A stretch of DNA of 64,000 nt from Gnetum montanum. Its lineage: Eukaryota > Streptophyta > Gnetopsida > Gnetales > Gnetaceae. This document shows, in pieces, positions 46,000 to 58,343 of this stretch. Positions within the stretch are counted from its first letter, which is position 1. Each line of letters opens with the position of its first letter. Position numbers and translations under genes: made by a program. The DNA is taken from contig MNCI01003778.1 in NCBI GenBank assembly GCA_015680685.1, positions 583,459 through 647,458 on the forward strand. Reading direction: 5' to 3'. The notes under the pieces were generated by a model, which did not search any database, was not told where the DNA came from, and worked only from the letters and a program-made list of their open reading frames with translations.

Positions 46000-48760
46000 A
46001 CCATGACTAAATTATTCAAAATTGGATAGCACGTTCCTTGATGATGTGAAGCTCATGAAGAAGACCAAAAGGTCCTAGGCGGTGCTGGTTCCTAAGGCTT
46101 TGAGGGACCTTCACTAACTTCATGCATGGGTAGTTGAGGTGGTTGTGAATATCTTGCTACTACTATGACTTCAGGTGGAAGGTAAAAAGCATCTAGCAGT
46201 GCTTTCATTTTCTCCTCCTTACTCTAGGAATCATGCATCGTCCACGTAGCTTCCCCAATGTGGGTAAGAATGGGCACATCCCAAGGACACAGGATTGTAG
46301 AAAATAACTCCTTTGCATTTACAAACTAGGCAATGAACTATTTGCATTCAATGTAAAATGCCTTGACTATGTTCTTTAGCTCTTGGTAGTCATTCATCCA
46401 TTAGGTTAGGTTCTCAATGATAAATAGTTGATCTCTGAATCACCCTTTTAGGACTTTGAGTTCAGCATTAGCAATCTGAAGCTTCTGGTTGGCATCTTTT
46501 TGGTGCTTGAACTTTGCTTGGTGTAATACATATGAGCTAGTCACTTCTTTTTCTAACTCTAACCATGGTCTTCTAGCAATCAGCATTGCCAAGTTTGCAT
46601 AATAAAGATTGGCCAACTCCATGTACTTTGTCATTTCCTTGATTTGCAAGTCCATTAAGTGGATCTTCACATTGTTGTAGGCATCAATCCCATAATGATG
46701 GGTTACCACATCTCTCTTTCTTATTGGAGTTTCTAGAGGGATTCATTCAATTTTTCATTTGCCATCTAAATTTTCTTTTCATTCACTTCCTTCTACAAAC
46801 CAACTTGGTCCCTGTAGTGATTTTTCACTTTCTCAAATTTGATGGATTTGCTCTTCTAGGTAACGATCTCAATGGCCAATTTCTTGTGCAAGGTGCATAT
46901 CTCCTCCATTGACAGATTACAATTTTTTGTGGCCAATTTTCTTAGTTTAGTATTTACCCTAGTAAGCTACTCATTTTGTTAACGAATGAATTATTGCATT
47001 TGATGTTTTTGTGCATCAACATTTCATAGGTAATGATTTTGTGCAATTAATGATTCATTATTTTCGCCCATCTAATTCAAGTTCTTTTTGATTGAGTGTG
47101 TTTTATCTTCTACTATGGACTATTTAAATATGGCCATCACTACCTCCTCCTTAGCCTTATGAAATTATTCTTGAAGTTGTTTGCTAGCTTCATCCTTTGT
47201 CACTACTAGGTTGAGGATTACTTGTTCTGCAAGTCGAGCATGAAGTTTAGCAACCTCCATGGCCAAGCATTGATTTTTCTCTTGGGTTGTTTCTAGTTAA
47301 TCCTCCAAAATAATACATCTACCCCTTGAATTCATCAACTCTAAATTAGTTTCAATGATGTTCTTTGAAAGATCAAAAATGTCTAGAGTCAATTGCCTAG
47401 TTCCTACCAATTGTTCCAACAACTTTTCGTGTTGAGCTACATCTAACTTCCTGCTAACCATGCCTACAAATATCTACAAATCTTGGAGTGAAAATACATC
47501 TAATACAAATTCCATAGGTGCATTCAATTCTTTAGCTACATGATTAGCTACCACTTCTACCACTGTCTCCTACCCTTGTTGTTGCATCACCAAGACAGTT
47601 GCCTCTTCTCCTTCCTTCAACCTTACTAAGAAAGTGGCAACATTTCCAAATATTTTTGAGAATAGATGATGTGTTTCTAGTGACACCGTCACCTCTCGAG
47701 CATTACCATCTAACCTTGAAGGTAGCTACATTTTTTGGCCAAAGAAAATGGGACCACCCCTTTCCATTTGGATAATTATTCCAACCACCTAATTAAGGTA
47801 ACTCATCATTGGCCAGTACATAAATGGATCTACCCCACTCGTTATTGTCTATTGCTCTTGTTCCTAGAAGAGCTATTCTTGAATTTTCCATAGCTATTCC
47901 ATGGTTGCACTGGCCTCTAGTATTTTTTACTGAGTGGGTGGTGGTGGCGACAACTCCTCTAATTGATTCATTATTGGTATCTTCTCTTTCATGATCTTAG
48001 ACAATGAAGTCAAAGGAGTATGCCTAAGAGTGTCGTTAAAGTAGCAAATGATGCATACTCTTTTGCAAAGTTTTATAATGAGGCATGGAAAAGGTAGGAT
48101 CTTTCTTCCATGTTCATTTTCCTTGAAATATTTTTCAATCTCCAAGTATAGCAGTTATGGAAGGCTAATGTAAAACTTCCCGCTTAGAGCAGTACATGCT
48201 CAAGCAACAAAAGTAGTTACCTTACTTGGCCTCATCGTTGGATTGAGGTAATAGGCCGTAATCTTGAAAAATCCACCCCATTGATGTGAGCGCACCATAC
48301 TCCTTACAGTCCACCCTATAGCAAAGCCTGGTCCACTCCTTCTTGGCCTTAGGGCCATCTTGTGTGAATAATTCCACCAGCTGCATTCTAGTGTCAAGTA
48401 ACCCAAGTGCCTATGTAAAAGCTTCTACCAAGTAGGACACCTGAATGTCCTTGACCTTCACTATGGATCCTTGCCTTTGACTATTCCAGAAGAGGTATGT
48501 TCTAACCATGTACCACTCCCCACTAAATGTGATGATTGGCCACATGGGCAAGGTTCAAAATTGAGTCTTGACATCCTCTACAGCCTACCTTGATCTCTTG
48601 AAGATTGGATTGTTGAATTTTTCGAGACTTGATGATATCAAGGCAGGCTTGAGTCAAAGTAACCTCAAGCCTTGGCATAGGTCCATGCACTTCTCCTCTT
48701 TGTGATTATTTGATTAAAAATTCTTCTTCTAGAATCTGTTAGAAAGATTCCACTTTGGGC
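46000..48760 (-). pseudogene. Degenerate coiled-coil ORF downstream of integrase in element D
   Basis: Minus strand, same sense as D pol. The segment near 48660 reads MPRLEVTLTQACLDIIKSRK. A globular part (48540-48240) has TFSGEWYMVRTYLFWNSQRQ and KEWTRLCYRVDCKEYGAL. Then come EKYFKENEHGRKILPFPCLI (48130) and, from about 47700 to 46400, long heptad-like helices rich in Glu, Lys, Leu and Asn, for example LELMNSRGRCIILED and the 89-residue open stretch 46709-46440. The estimated original length is about 800 residues. Many stops. Position after pol corresponds to the extra or env-like ORF of Athila elements, but I see no clear signal peptide or membrane anchor. I do not recognise the family. It loosely resembles the coiled-coil style of the antisense gene in B. 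Confidence 0.55.
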
Positions 48761-51115
48761 TTCTCAAGGAGATGTCCTATTGCATGGGTTGCCTCAGGAA
48801 GTTCTTGGCCTTATTCTTGTTGGCCCCATCCAACTTTGGATTGTTTCTCTCATGGTTGTGATGTTTCTCATTCCTACAAACATTTCTATTTTGGTGTCAT
48901 CTGTAATCATAATAAGACCATGGATTAGCAATCATTGTGTAACTTTAAAACAATTAAAATACCTTAACTCTTGAGGTTAGTTACACTTGGCTAAAGTGTG
49001 ATTATGGCTATTTTAATTAATCCAATTATTATTTATTTATGTATTTTCATTAATAAATCATCCTGAAGGTTGTTGGAAGGGTTAATTTATGAAAAATTTG
49101 ATGTTTATATGTTGTTAAGGTTATTAACCCTTGAGGGAGATAGGAAAATTTTCAAAAATTTTCATTGATTTTTCATTAGAAACCTTAAGGTTTGCAGCCC
49201 CCATAATAAAGATCTTACATTTGGTAAGTGCAAAATCAAAAAAATAGAGTGATTTGGACAAATGGTTGGGAAGTTATGAGCTTTGGAAGGTTTTGGGCTT
49301 TGAAAAATTTCAAAAACACCCCTTGTGTTATAAGCAAATGGCAAAAAATTGCAAAGTATCTGATGTTATATATAGGGTTTTTTCAATGCGTCAATGAGGT
49401 CTTGTCAACTAGGCCTCATCAACTAGGGTGGATGTATCGATGGGGCCTCAACAATGCAATCGTTGACCACCATAGTTAAACTTTGGCCTTAGTCAAACTT
49501 GCAAAATATGAAGAGTTTTTAAGTGAAATTGGTGTCAAATGAAAGCTCTAAAGAACAAGATTAGTATGAAAACATGAGAAGAGGGTGTTGAAGCTCATAA
49601 ACTTGGAAAAATGGAGAAAATTTGATTTAGTGGATGAATGAAATGAAAGATTAAGGAGTACTAAGTGATTTACACAATGGAATATGCAAAAGATCGAATT
49701 GTGGCAATGTCAAATGTAAGGAGCCTTAAATAACCAAGCCAAGAGCGATGCAAGTGGGTCCTCCCCAAGGTAGGCTCATGCCCTTTTTTCCCTTTCATAA
49801 CCTCAATTAAGGAGTCTGTGGGCCCCATCATCAATTTAATGACATGAAAAATTAAGAACCAACTCGAAAGAATCTACTTAAGAATCCCAACATATCATAC
49901 TAAGACATAGAGCATAACATAGAACCCAGTAGTGAGGTGAGTTATGATAGCATGGATAAAGGATAGAGAATGTGGAATGGAGTTCCAAATTAAGGTCATA
50001 ATAATTCCCTTGTGGAATTTTATAGTTAAAATGATCCAAGAAGTTCCATCCTCAATCTAGACCAAAACCATATGCTTTCAATGACTTCACATTACCACTC
50101 TAAGACTGATCCACTCACTCAAGACACAAGAGCACTTCTACAAAACAACCACCAGTCCACAAAGAGAAGAAAAGAGAAATAGGAAGTAAGAGAGAGGGCC
50201 TTTGTTAGAGGGGAACTTCAAGCATAAGTACATGTTCTCCGAGTCCCATAACCAGTGCTTGTAGCCTGTTTATTTATCCAAGGGATGTGCTTTGAATTGC
50301 CATCATTTTTTTAAATGGAAACCACACAATGCAAGGACTTATTCATGTTGAAGCTGTGTGCTTTCAATTCCCACCAATTTGTTTTTTATTGAATAGGAAC
50401 TACACCATGCAACGATGTTATTTTGACTTCCTTTAGTAGGTCATGCGAAATGGTAATAAGTCCATGAAAAACACTTAAGCACTCAAGAAAGAAGAATAGG
50501 ACAATGAGTATTAAGTTCCCTTGAAGTCACACCCTTTACAAACCTTTGAATCCTTTCTAATTTCATAACTACCAAGGTTACCAATTGATTAAAAGTTTCT
50601 TTAATGAAAAGGGACCTCAAATTCCTAGAACAATGAAAACCATAAAGTTCATTCGATGGGTGGATCACATGGACTCATTACCTATTGCATGAAAAATAAA
50701 CCATGTCAAAGTCATCAGACATCAAAATTCAAAAGTAGAAACCAGACATTGACAATCACACATTAAGCACAAACCCTCATTAGTAAATAGCAACAGTGAC
50801 ATTGTGTCCTATGATAATAAAGCATTTTTTATTAGTAAAAATAAGAAAATCTCACACTCAAATAAAACAAAAAAAAAACAAAACAAAAATATATAAGAAA
50901 GTGTAAAATAGCTAAGAAAGTTCAAAGGTACTACAGAAAATTTGAAAATTCAAGAATTTGTAAAATAAATAATTTCTAAAAATCAAAAACGTGAAAAACA
51001 AAAAAGATAGAAAAATCAAGGAGCCAATTTGATGGTTAGTATGGATGGCCATCTCCCCCATGACTAAGTTGGAAGGAGGAGATCTGAAAAATAGAACATG
51101 GTTATCCATTCGTTG
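48761..51115. other. No gene seen; spacer within element D
   Basis: No conserved coding signal. At 49370-49470 the words GTCAATGAGGTCTTGTCAAC and CATCAACTAGG recur; close forms occur at 45740-45810 and 40840-40920, so an old LTR fragment may be present. A T-rich stretch at about 50900-51060 encodes only a chance hydrophobic peptide. Confidence 0.5.
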
Positions 51116-51119
51116 ACTA

Positions 51120-52316
51120 TCTTGGTTCTAGGAAAGGCCTTACTTGTTGAATGTTGACCAACTGCTTTTTATTCAGGCTATCAGGTTTGTAGATTATCAT
51201 GGCCCTAGAGGGAAAGGTTTGATCAATTATATAAGGTCCCTCTCACAATGTTTGGAATTTTGTCTTGTGGGGTACATGTGTGGGGTTCTACTACTGAACC
51301 TTATGTCCTAGTTGAAGTTTTACTTTCTTGATTCTAAGGTCATGACATTGCTTGATGAATTCTTTGTTCACCTCATTCAAGGATAGGGACACTAATTTAT
51401 TTTCATCTAGCATGTTTAGGCTGATCAATCATTCTTTCTATACTAGACTTAGGTCAAGGTTTAGATCATAGGCCATTAAGAGTGTACAAAGATCGGATTA
51501 GATTAAGAGCATTCGAAGTTTCCTATATACTAACCCATAGGGAGAATAACCAATAGGAATTTTCCAAGTTGAATGATAAGCCTAGAGAGCATCGTTAAGT
51601 TTTGTATTCCAATGTTTTCTATATTTGCTAATGGTTTGCATTAGTATTTTTGTAATCTCCCTGTTAGTTACCTCTACATGACCATTCACTTAGGGGTGGT
51701 AAGGTGTTGTCAATTTATGTTCTACCCCCAAGAATTGCATTAATTTTCTAAATGTGGCACCTATAAAATGAGTTCCATTATCAAAAATTAGTGAATGTCG
51801 CACCCCAAACCTATTCATGATATTTTGTTGTATAAATTTTGTAGCAGTAGATAATGTACAATTAGTAATGATTATCTCTTCTACCAATTTTGTGTAGTAG
51901 TCAATTGCTACTATAATGTACACATTTCCATTGGACATGGGTGTGATGGGATCCATGAAGTCAATGCCCCATGTGTCAAAAGATTCCAGTGGTTAAATCC
52001 ACTATTGAGGACCTTCCATGTGAGCAATCATCCCCCTGTCACTTTGACAACATTCACAAGACTTGACAAATAGGTGGGTGTCCCTACAGATTGTAGGCCA
52101 ATAGTATCTTTCCATCAGGATTTTTATGGTCATGCATCTCCTTGCATAGTATCCTCCACAAGGTCCTTCATGAACATCCTGGAGAATGCACAGTTGATCT
52201 TCGTCAGGGACATACCAACGAATTAGGCCATTAGTACACACCTGATAGAGGTGTCTATTGATTTCCATGAAGTATTTGACCTGCTGAAGAAATTTTTGTT
52301 TCTTCTTAAAATCCAA
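51120..52316 (-). pseudogene. pol: Integrase of element D
   Basis: Zinc-binding region 52316-52002: LCILQDVHEGPCGGYYARRC, YYWPTICRDTHLFVKSCECC. The second His of the HHCC set appears as Tyr. Core: MDPITPMSNGNVYIIVAIDY (51956), then RFGVRHSLIFDNGTHF with the second Asp, then YHP and, after a stop, NGHVEVTNREITKILM with the catalytic Glu. The C-terminal GPYIIDQTFPSRAMIIY is near 51230, ending about 51120. Several stops. Confidence 0.85.
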
Positions 52317-52463
52317 GTCCTATGACATCTCTTGAGTAAGAAGATATGTGAGGATACCATTACACCATGTTTCTTTTGTAGGTGTTTGTTCACTTATTAC
52401 TCTAGTAAAAAGGAGTTCATCTAGAAACTGCTCATAGAGTAGGCTCTCCTCCTCTTTGTTATC

Positions 52464-53710
52464 TCATCTTAAGCGAAAGAGGTGCTCAACAACCACATTC
52501 TCAGTTCCTTTTCGATCTACCATAGTGAGATCAATTTTGTTCAAGATCACGAACCATCGTATGACACAAGGGCTCACAATTAGCTTATTCATAAAGAAGC
52601 AAATTGCACTATGGTTTGTATGTACAAATACTTTGTAACCTAGCACATAATGTCTAAAATTTTCCAGCACGTACACCACTATCAATAATTCTTTAACTAT
52701 GCTCCCACAATGCTTCTACTCATGCAATGGATATAGTATGAACATTTCTTATCATCCATTTGCATGAGCACAACTCCAAAAGTGTAGTTAGATGCATCTA
52801 TCATGATATGAAAGGGTTTGGATTAGTCTGGTGCTTGTAGGATTGGTGTTTCTATGAGTTTCTCCTTTAATTTTTGGAATGCATGTTCACATTCCTTAGT
52901 CTAGATGAAGAGTGCATCTTTTTTTGTAAGCTCTACCAATAGCTTTGTGATCTTAGAGAAATTCTCAATAAATCATAAGTAGTAGCCAGTGTGTCCAAGG
53001 AATGACTGAACATCTTTAACAGTCTCCAATTTTCATGTCATTCCTTGGATGACCATTATCTTTTCTAGGTCTACCTCAATCCTTTTTTGTGAAATTCAAT
53101 GCCCTAGCACAATGCTTTCTTGAATCATAAGATCGCTCTTTTGCCAGTTGAGCTGTAGGTTTGTCTCAACACATCTCTTCAACACTTATTTAAGTTAGTC
53201 AAAGGCTTGCTTAAAGGTAGCTCCATAGGTGGAGAAGTCATCCATGAAGACTTAAACACCACTACCAATCTGTTGTTGAAAGATACTAAGGACCAAGTGT
53301 TAAAAGGTTGCAGGGGCATTACATAGGCCAAAAGGCATCTTACAATATGCAAAAGTTCCCTAGGGACTCATGAATGTTGTCTTGACCTAGTCCCTAGGCC
53401 ACTATAACTGTCCAATAAACTATAATAAAAATTCCCAAATAAACTGTCCAATAAACCTAGGGACTCATGAATGTTATAGCCACTATAACTGTCCAATAAA
53501 CTATAATAAAAATTCCCAAATATGGTGTCTAACACTTTCTCTACAAATGGCAAAGGAAAATGATCTTTAAACGTTGCCATTTTTAATAGCCTAAAGTCCA
53601 TGCAAACCTACCATTTTCCACCCTTCTTTGGTATAATTACGAGTGGGCTAACCCATTCACTATCCAAGATGGGATAGATTAACCCACCTTGAGGAGTTTT
53701 TCAATTTCCT
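52464..53710 (-). pseudogene. pol: Reverse transcriptase and RNase H of element D
   Basis: RT starts with GGLIYPILDSEWVSPLVIIP (about 53700). It continues through MDFRLLKMATFKDHFPLPF, YYSLLDSYSGYN, a local duplication, GTFAYCKMPFGLCNAPATF, the catalytic FMDD followed by FSTYGATF (about 53245), and SFLGHTGYYL. RNase H: ILQAPDxSKPFHIMIDASNY, then 52685-52464 with FRHYVLGYKVFVHTNHSAI and GTENVVVEHLFRL. The FMDDFS motif and RNase H end are Athila-type. Multiple stops. Confidence 0.88.
53380..53540 (-). repeat. Local tandem duplication inside the RT of element D
   Basis: A segment of roughly 100 bases containing CCACTATAACTGTCCAATAA and ATAATAAAAATTCCCAAATA occurs twice. Hence the peptide FGNFYYSLLDSYSG is encoded twice in a row. 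Confidence 0.85.
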
Positions 53711-54269
53711 CTTTGATGATTTACTTCAATTTGGAGTTTAGCTGCCTCTACGATTACCTTTTAGGCTTCATGGTTAGGTTAATGTAGATTTGATGCTGGC
53801 ATATCCTTGGATCAATTCCTATTAGCTTTGGATATGACCAAGCAAAGGTTATTGACCATTTTTTGACCACTTTCAATAGTTGTTCTTTTTTTTTCAAAAT
53901 CAAGTTTGGCATTAATGATGACTAGTTTTTCATTCATTAGAAATGCATATTCCATACCAATCGTAAAGTTTTTAGTTCTAAGGGCTCCTACTTGAAGTGA
54001 TCAAGGATTTCCAACTCTCTCCAACAAGTATCATTATCTTCATTAGAGTTTTGGAAATGAACTTGTTCAATTTTGTCCATGCTTTCAACATACACACAAG
54101 TTAAACTCTCAGTTAGTTCCATGCATATTTTGCTACTATTAGAATTAGCTATCAACCACTAGATGCCCTCCTATTTTGTGGCTGCTGCATACAGACACTA
54201 TTGAATATTAATTTTTTGTACACACTAATTACACACCTTAATGTATGTGCTTTTGATTAACCAAATATT

Positions 54270-54483
54270 TTACACACAATTGCACTCATTGTCACTATAT
54301 GTGATGCATGGAATACACTTCTTCTCAATCTTTCCTTGCTCATTTTCCTTAGATATTTTGAGAGATAGGTTCCTTATACCCATTCTTGCATCAACTGTGC
54401 TTAACCAAGCCCTTCCCATGATGATGGGGAAGTCATTCTTGCAATTTTCCACCTTGATTACCAGAAAATCAATAGGATAGGAC
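54270..54483 (-). pseudogene. pro: Protease C-terminal part of element D, truncated by element E
   Basis: The minus-strand frame contains NDFPIIMGRAWLSTVDARMG, the conserved (I/L)(I/L)GR-WL motif near the end of retropepsins, followed by a charged tail. The reading frame is cut at 54483/54484 where the LTR of E begins; its N-terminal half must lie beyond the other end of E. Confidence 0.75.
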
Positions 54484-55070
54484 TGTACCATTCGAAATCG
54501 TCGATCTTCGGCTGGAAGGAAACAGAGACCGGGGGATCATAGGACACATACAGAAGACCCTACCTTCGCTTGAGGGCAAGTTGGAATGAATGAAGGAGAG
54601 TACCTTGGGTGGTCCACACACAAATCAGACAAGGATTTCCCCGAACGTACACCGAAGTGCTATATGCTGGGTTATACATAAATGGCGTAACAGGCGTAAA
54701 TCAGCGCGTAAACAGCGTAACTAATGTGAACAGAGTGTAGATGTAAACAAGCGTAAACAAAATACATGCAACAATTAATGTAAACTATAAACAATTTTAG
54801 GAAGAAAATGTAACAATGGCATTTCAGAATGAGAGTACAATGCACCGGTCTAACGCAGTTGTGACTTGGACACAAGGCGGATGAAAAGCCTCAGTGAACG
54901 CAAGGATGACGGTAGGTTAGTTCACACTGTAGGCATAGCATAGAGACTGTATGCTCAGCGTACAGGTTTTTTAGCGTATAAGGTTTTCTGCTCTGAAGCT
55001 CAGCGTTTCTGCTCTCTGTGTTTGCCCTGAATGTTTGTCAACTGACCTGGGTCTCGTAAAAAAATTGGGC

Positions 55071-55077
55071 TTTTATA
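55071..55077 (-). promoter_or_regulatory. LTR promoter TATA box, element E
   Basis: CTGTATAAAAGCCC on the minus strand, downstream of the palindrome-rich U3. Confidence 0.6.
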
Positions 55078-55189
55078 CAGGTTTTGATGTCATACTCGGG
55101 TTGGGGGACACGTGGTGCGTTGACCAGGTGCAAAAGCATAGAATTTACAAGTGTACAGTATGTTACATTTGTTGTATACGCTGTATCAG

Positions 55190-55570
55190 ACGAACGTAGA
55201 CTCTGGGTGTATACGCTGGGTGTATACGCTGTGTGTGCTGGGCGTATACGCTGATGGTGGCTTGGACGTATACGTCGGGCGTATATGCTGAGGGTATATG
55301 GGCATATACACTGGGTGTATACGCTCATGGTTGCTACATTATGTCAAATCTTGCTCTGCAGTGCTGCTTCTATGCCGTCTTCGGGGATTGCATGCCGGGC
55401 ATATACATCGGTTGTACCTGTTGGGCGTACATGTGAGGCGTGCACGCTGGGCATCTACGCTGGGCATATACATTGTAAACCTCGAGCGTATACGCTGAGA
55501 ATGTCGGGCATATACGCTGGGCGTCTACGCTGAGAATGTATACGTCGGGCGTATACGCTGAGAATCCATA
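55190..55570. repeat. Palindromic GCGTATACGC cluster in LTR E
   Basis: About fifteen imperfect copies of GGGCGTATACGCTGRG. The core GCGTATACGC is its own reverse complement. The same core forms a second cluster at 61620-62360. Confidence 0.85.
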
Positions 55571-55702
55571 CTTAGTGAAAATTAAGCATATGATCTCTGA
55601 AGTTGCTATGTTTAGTACCTGATGTAGCCATGGTCGTCTGTGAGTCCCAAGGACCTGCTTCTTTTTGGAAAAGTACTAAGCTTGAAATTTTATGGTGTTT
55701 CA

Positions 55703-55718
55703 TTGGCCCCTCTTTGTT
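55703..55718 (-). other. Polypurine tract of element E
   Basis: Minus strand: ACAAAGAGGGGCCAA directly before TGAAACACC, as in B and C. Confidence 0.85.
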
Positions 55719-56750
55719 GATGCTTGGAGGAATCGACCTGAGAAGTGTCGACAAAGAAGTGCAAAACACCACAAGCAACTTGGTAGAGACTTTGTCCGTT
55801 GCCACTTGACTAGACATTATCGCACCGTGTTCAGTAGTACATGGGATTGAGAGATGTAAAATTTGTATTGGGATGGGAAAATGGAGATTGTGGGGATTGG
55901 GAACTGACCAACAGATTGTACTTGGTAAAGGGGATGCTCTAGCATGTGTCATGCTGATCCTTGACAATAGCCATTATTTAGTAGACTCAGAATCTAGACA
56001 TGCGATGTGCGTTCTTTGGCAGAACAAGACTCTTGGTTAATGTCCAAGAGGACTCGTTGGCAAGACCAAAGCCACGTGATGATGCATTGCATTCTTTGGA
56101 GGAACAGGACCCTTCTTTGGGGAAACTATTGGCGGAGAGCCAAAGCTATGCAACTGGATGTTTCTTGATTATTTTTGACATGAGTACTTGGTTCCAAGAC
56201 AACTACCTTCCCACCTAGGGCTTATATGGGAAGTGCCAAGGGTCTTGATTTTTTTTTTTTTTTTTGGGAAGAAAATTTGTTTTGATCTTGTACTCATGCT
56301 CAAGTGCTACATTGTGTGTTGCAACTTCTTTAAAGTGTTACAGTGTGCAACTGCATGCTCAAAGTTTTGAATGTAGTGGGTGTATCAGAGGCGTGGCTGA
56401 GTAGAATGTGTCGGTGAATAGATAGGGAATATACCAGGAAATGGGGATGTACTAGTGAACAATTTGATTAGTCTCGCCATGTGGGCTGTGAACATTTCCT
56501 TATCTTGCTACTTATGATGAAATGCATTCTTGTACGAATACCTCTGAGCGTCATCCTCCAAGGAGACAAGAAAACTATGAGTGAATAAGCAAGCTTAGAC
56601 TTAAACAGTAACTAATGGAACAAAGACACTGGAGGAGATTTCAGGCACTGTATACGAATGGTGGCAATGTTGATAGGATCATCTAACAGCGGGCAATGCG
56701 GTGATTCTGATGAAGTTTGAATGTGGCCGCGGATTGAGGAATCAGAGATG
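55719..56750 (-). other. 3' non-coding region of element E
   Basis: No credible gene. Contains a poly-T run at about 56250-56267. It lies between repeat block 2 and the polypurine tract, like 23881-25045 in B. Confidence 0.6.
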
Positions 56751-57085
56751 GGGTCGCCAGTTTATAGTCTTAGCGGACTATCATGGGTTAGTTTTATGTT
56801 ATAACCCATTGGACACTACCCGTTTAGCATCGTGGCAGATGTTGCGTTGCCAGTTTCTAGTCTTAGCGGACCACGAAGAGGCAAACCAGTTTATAGTCTT
56901 AGCGGACTCTGGCGAGTGTGACTATGGCAGTTTACTGTCATGCCAGACGGGTGCTATTTTATCGTCATTGCAGACACTGTGTGATATCATTTTATCGCCA
57001 TGATGCCGAGATGAGCTATGGTATCAGTTTTAAGTCATAATCTAGGACTGTTCTATGGTATCAGTTTATAGTCGTGACCTTAGGA
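56751..57085 (-). repeat. Repeat block 2 of element E
   Basis: About eight units. On the minus strand they read GTCCGCTAAGACTATAAACTGG, with variants; same position (after integrase) and motif as the block at 23500-23880 in B. Confidence 0.85.
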
Positions 57086-57106
57086 GTCGCACGTACCTGA
57101 CTTTGT

Positions 57107-58290
57107 TCAAACGTAGAATGGCTTCAACAACGAGTGATTGGTTGGGTTTGCAAACTCATTCCCTTCCATATCAGCTAACTTAAATGCTCCATTGTCAAAT
57201 GCTTTAGTGACCAAGTAAGGCCCTTCCCAGTTGGCTGAGAATTTGTCTGGGGTGTTCCCGAACGGCTTTAAGTACAAGGTCACCTTCTTTGATAGGGCGC
57301 TTATAAATGTCATGTCGATGTCGCTGCCGTTATTGTTTTTGGTACCATTCGATCTGATCGAGTGCACGTATGCATTCTTCCTCCACCGAGTCTAGGTCAA
57401 TGATGCGTAGATCATTGTTTTGTCCGTCGTCAAGGAGTCCGAAAAGTGTGATCCTTAAATATGGTACCTGCAATTCCAGAGGTAAAATAGCTTCTGAACC
57501 ATAAATAAGACTATATGGCATTTTACCTGTTGAAGTCTGATGTGTAGTACGATATGCCCACAATGCGTATACCAATTGTTCGTGCCATCTTCGCTTGCTT
57601 TGGGTAAGCATCTTTTTGAGTATTGTAATAATCATTTTGTTTGTTGCCTCTGCCTGTCCATTGCTCTAAGGATAGTAAGGGGATGAAAACAAGTGTTTGA
57701 TCCCTAGACTTTCACAAAAGGTTTTGGTCTCGGCACTGCTAAATTGTGGCCCGTTGTCAGTGATGATTGTCATGGGAATGCCAAAGCGGGTTACAATGTT
57801 TTCGAGAATGAAATTGCACACGTGTTTAGATGTAGTTTTTCAAAGGGGAACAGTCTCTACCCACTTTGTGAAATATTCCGTTGCGGTTATGATGAAACTA
57901 TGCCCTACAGAAGATGAGGGTGTTATTGGGCCGATAAGGTCCAGTCCCCACTTTTGAAAGGGCCATGTGATTTGCGCCGTGTGCAACTCGTTTGGTGGGA
58001 CATGGATTAGATTGCTATGTTTTTGGCAGGTACTACATGTCTTAGCCTTAGAGAGACAGTCATACTCCATGTGTGGCCAATAGTAGCCTAAGCGTCTTAT
58101 TTTTGTTGCCATGGTTTTTTGCGCTATGTGTCCTCTGCATAGTCCCTCATGTACCTGTTCGACGATGGTTTGGGCTTCGGTACTACCAACGCATGTTAGC
58201 AATATGCCTTCGTAGGATCGGTGGCACAAGGTGTCCCCTACTAGTGCTTATTGCCTAGAACGTTTTCGTACCGCATCTTTTTGTGCATTT
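57107..58290 (-). pseudogene. pol: Integrase of element E, catalytic residues intact
   Basis: HHCC part: VHEGLCRGHIAQKTM, YYWPHMEYDCLSKAKTCSTC (58150-58020). Core: WGLDLIGPITPSSSVGHSFI, then a stop at the codon where B also has one (about 57837). Then FGIPMTIITDNGPQF and, after another stop, SNGQAEATNKMIITILKKML (Glu retained). C-terminal: WHEQLVYALWAYRTTHQ, GSEAILPLELQVPYL, and the module FSANWEGPYLVTKAFDNGAF with NPTNHSLLKPFYV (57107). A frameshift lies near 57335. Confidence 0.92.
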
Positions 58291-58343
58291 GTCAGGTGTT
58301 GCAGTGTTTCACCATGTAGAAGGTACTCTTTTATGTCATCATA

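Larger units (their letters stand above)
45824..54483 (-). mobile_element. Element D: Athila-like Ty3/gypsy retrotransposon, degraded, cut by element E
   Basis: Minus-strand order from right to left: protease end (54483-54270), RT (53710-52690), RNase H (52685-52464), integrase (52316-51120), a long spacer, a degenerate coiled-coil ORF (48700-46000), then a possible polypurine tract and LTR. The FMDDFSTYG-type RT motif and the direct protease-RT junction mark Athila rather than Tat. Gag and the 5' LTR must lie beyond element E, outside the window. Confidence 0.75.
54484..55702 (-). repeat. 3' LTR of element E
   Basis: 1219 bp on the minus strand. U3 (55190-55570) is packed with GCGTATACGCT palindromes. 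TATAAAAG lies on the minus strand at 55077-55070. The U5 end CGACGATTTCGAATGGTACA resembles the U5 ends of A-C. Confidence 0.85.

Noticed and set aside
50912-51109. Short hydrophobic minus-strand frame that might be an env transmembrane segment
   Set aside because: It comes from a T-rich low-complexity tract just after integrase, has no signal peptide or conserved residues, and no continuation.
54672-54875. Cys-rich minus-strand frame of 67 residues
   Set aside because: Inside the transcribed part of the E LTR, built from GCGTAAAC repeats; not conserved in other elements.
55233-55533. Three overlapping plus-strand frames rich in Gly, Tyr and Ala
   Set aside because: They are generated by the GCGTATACGC palindromic repeat in the LTR of E.
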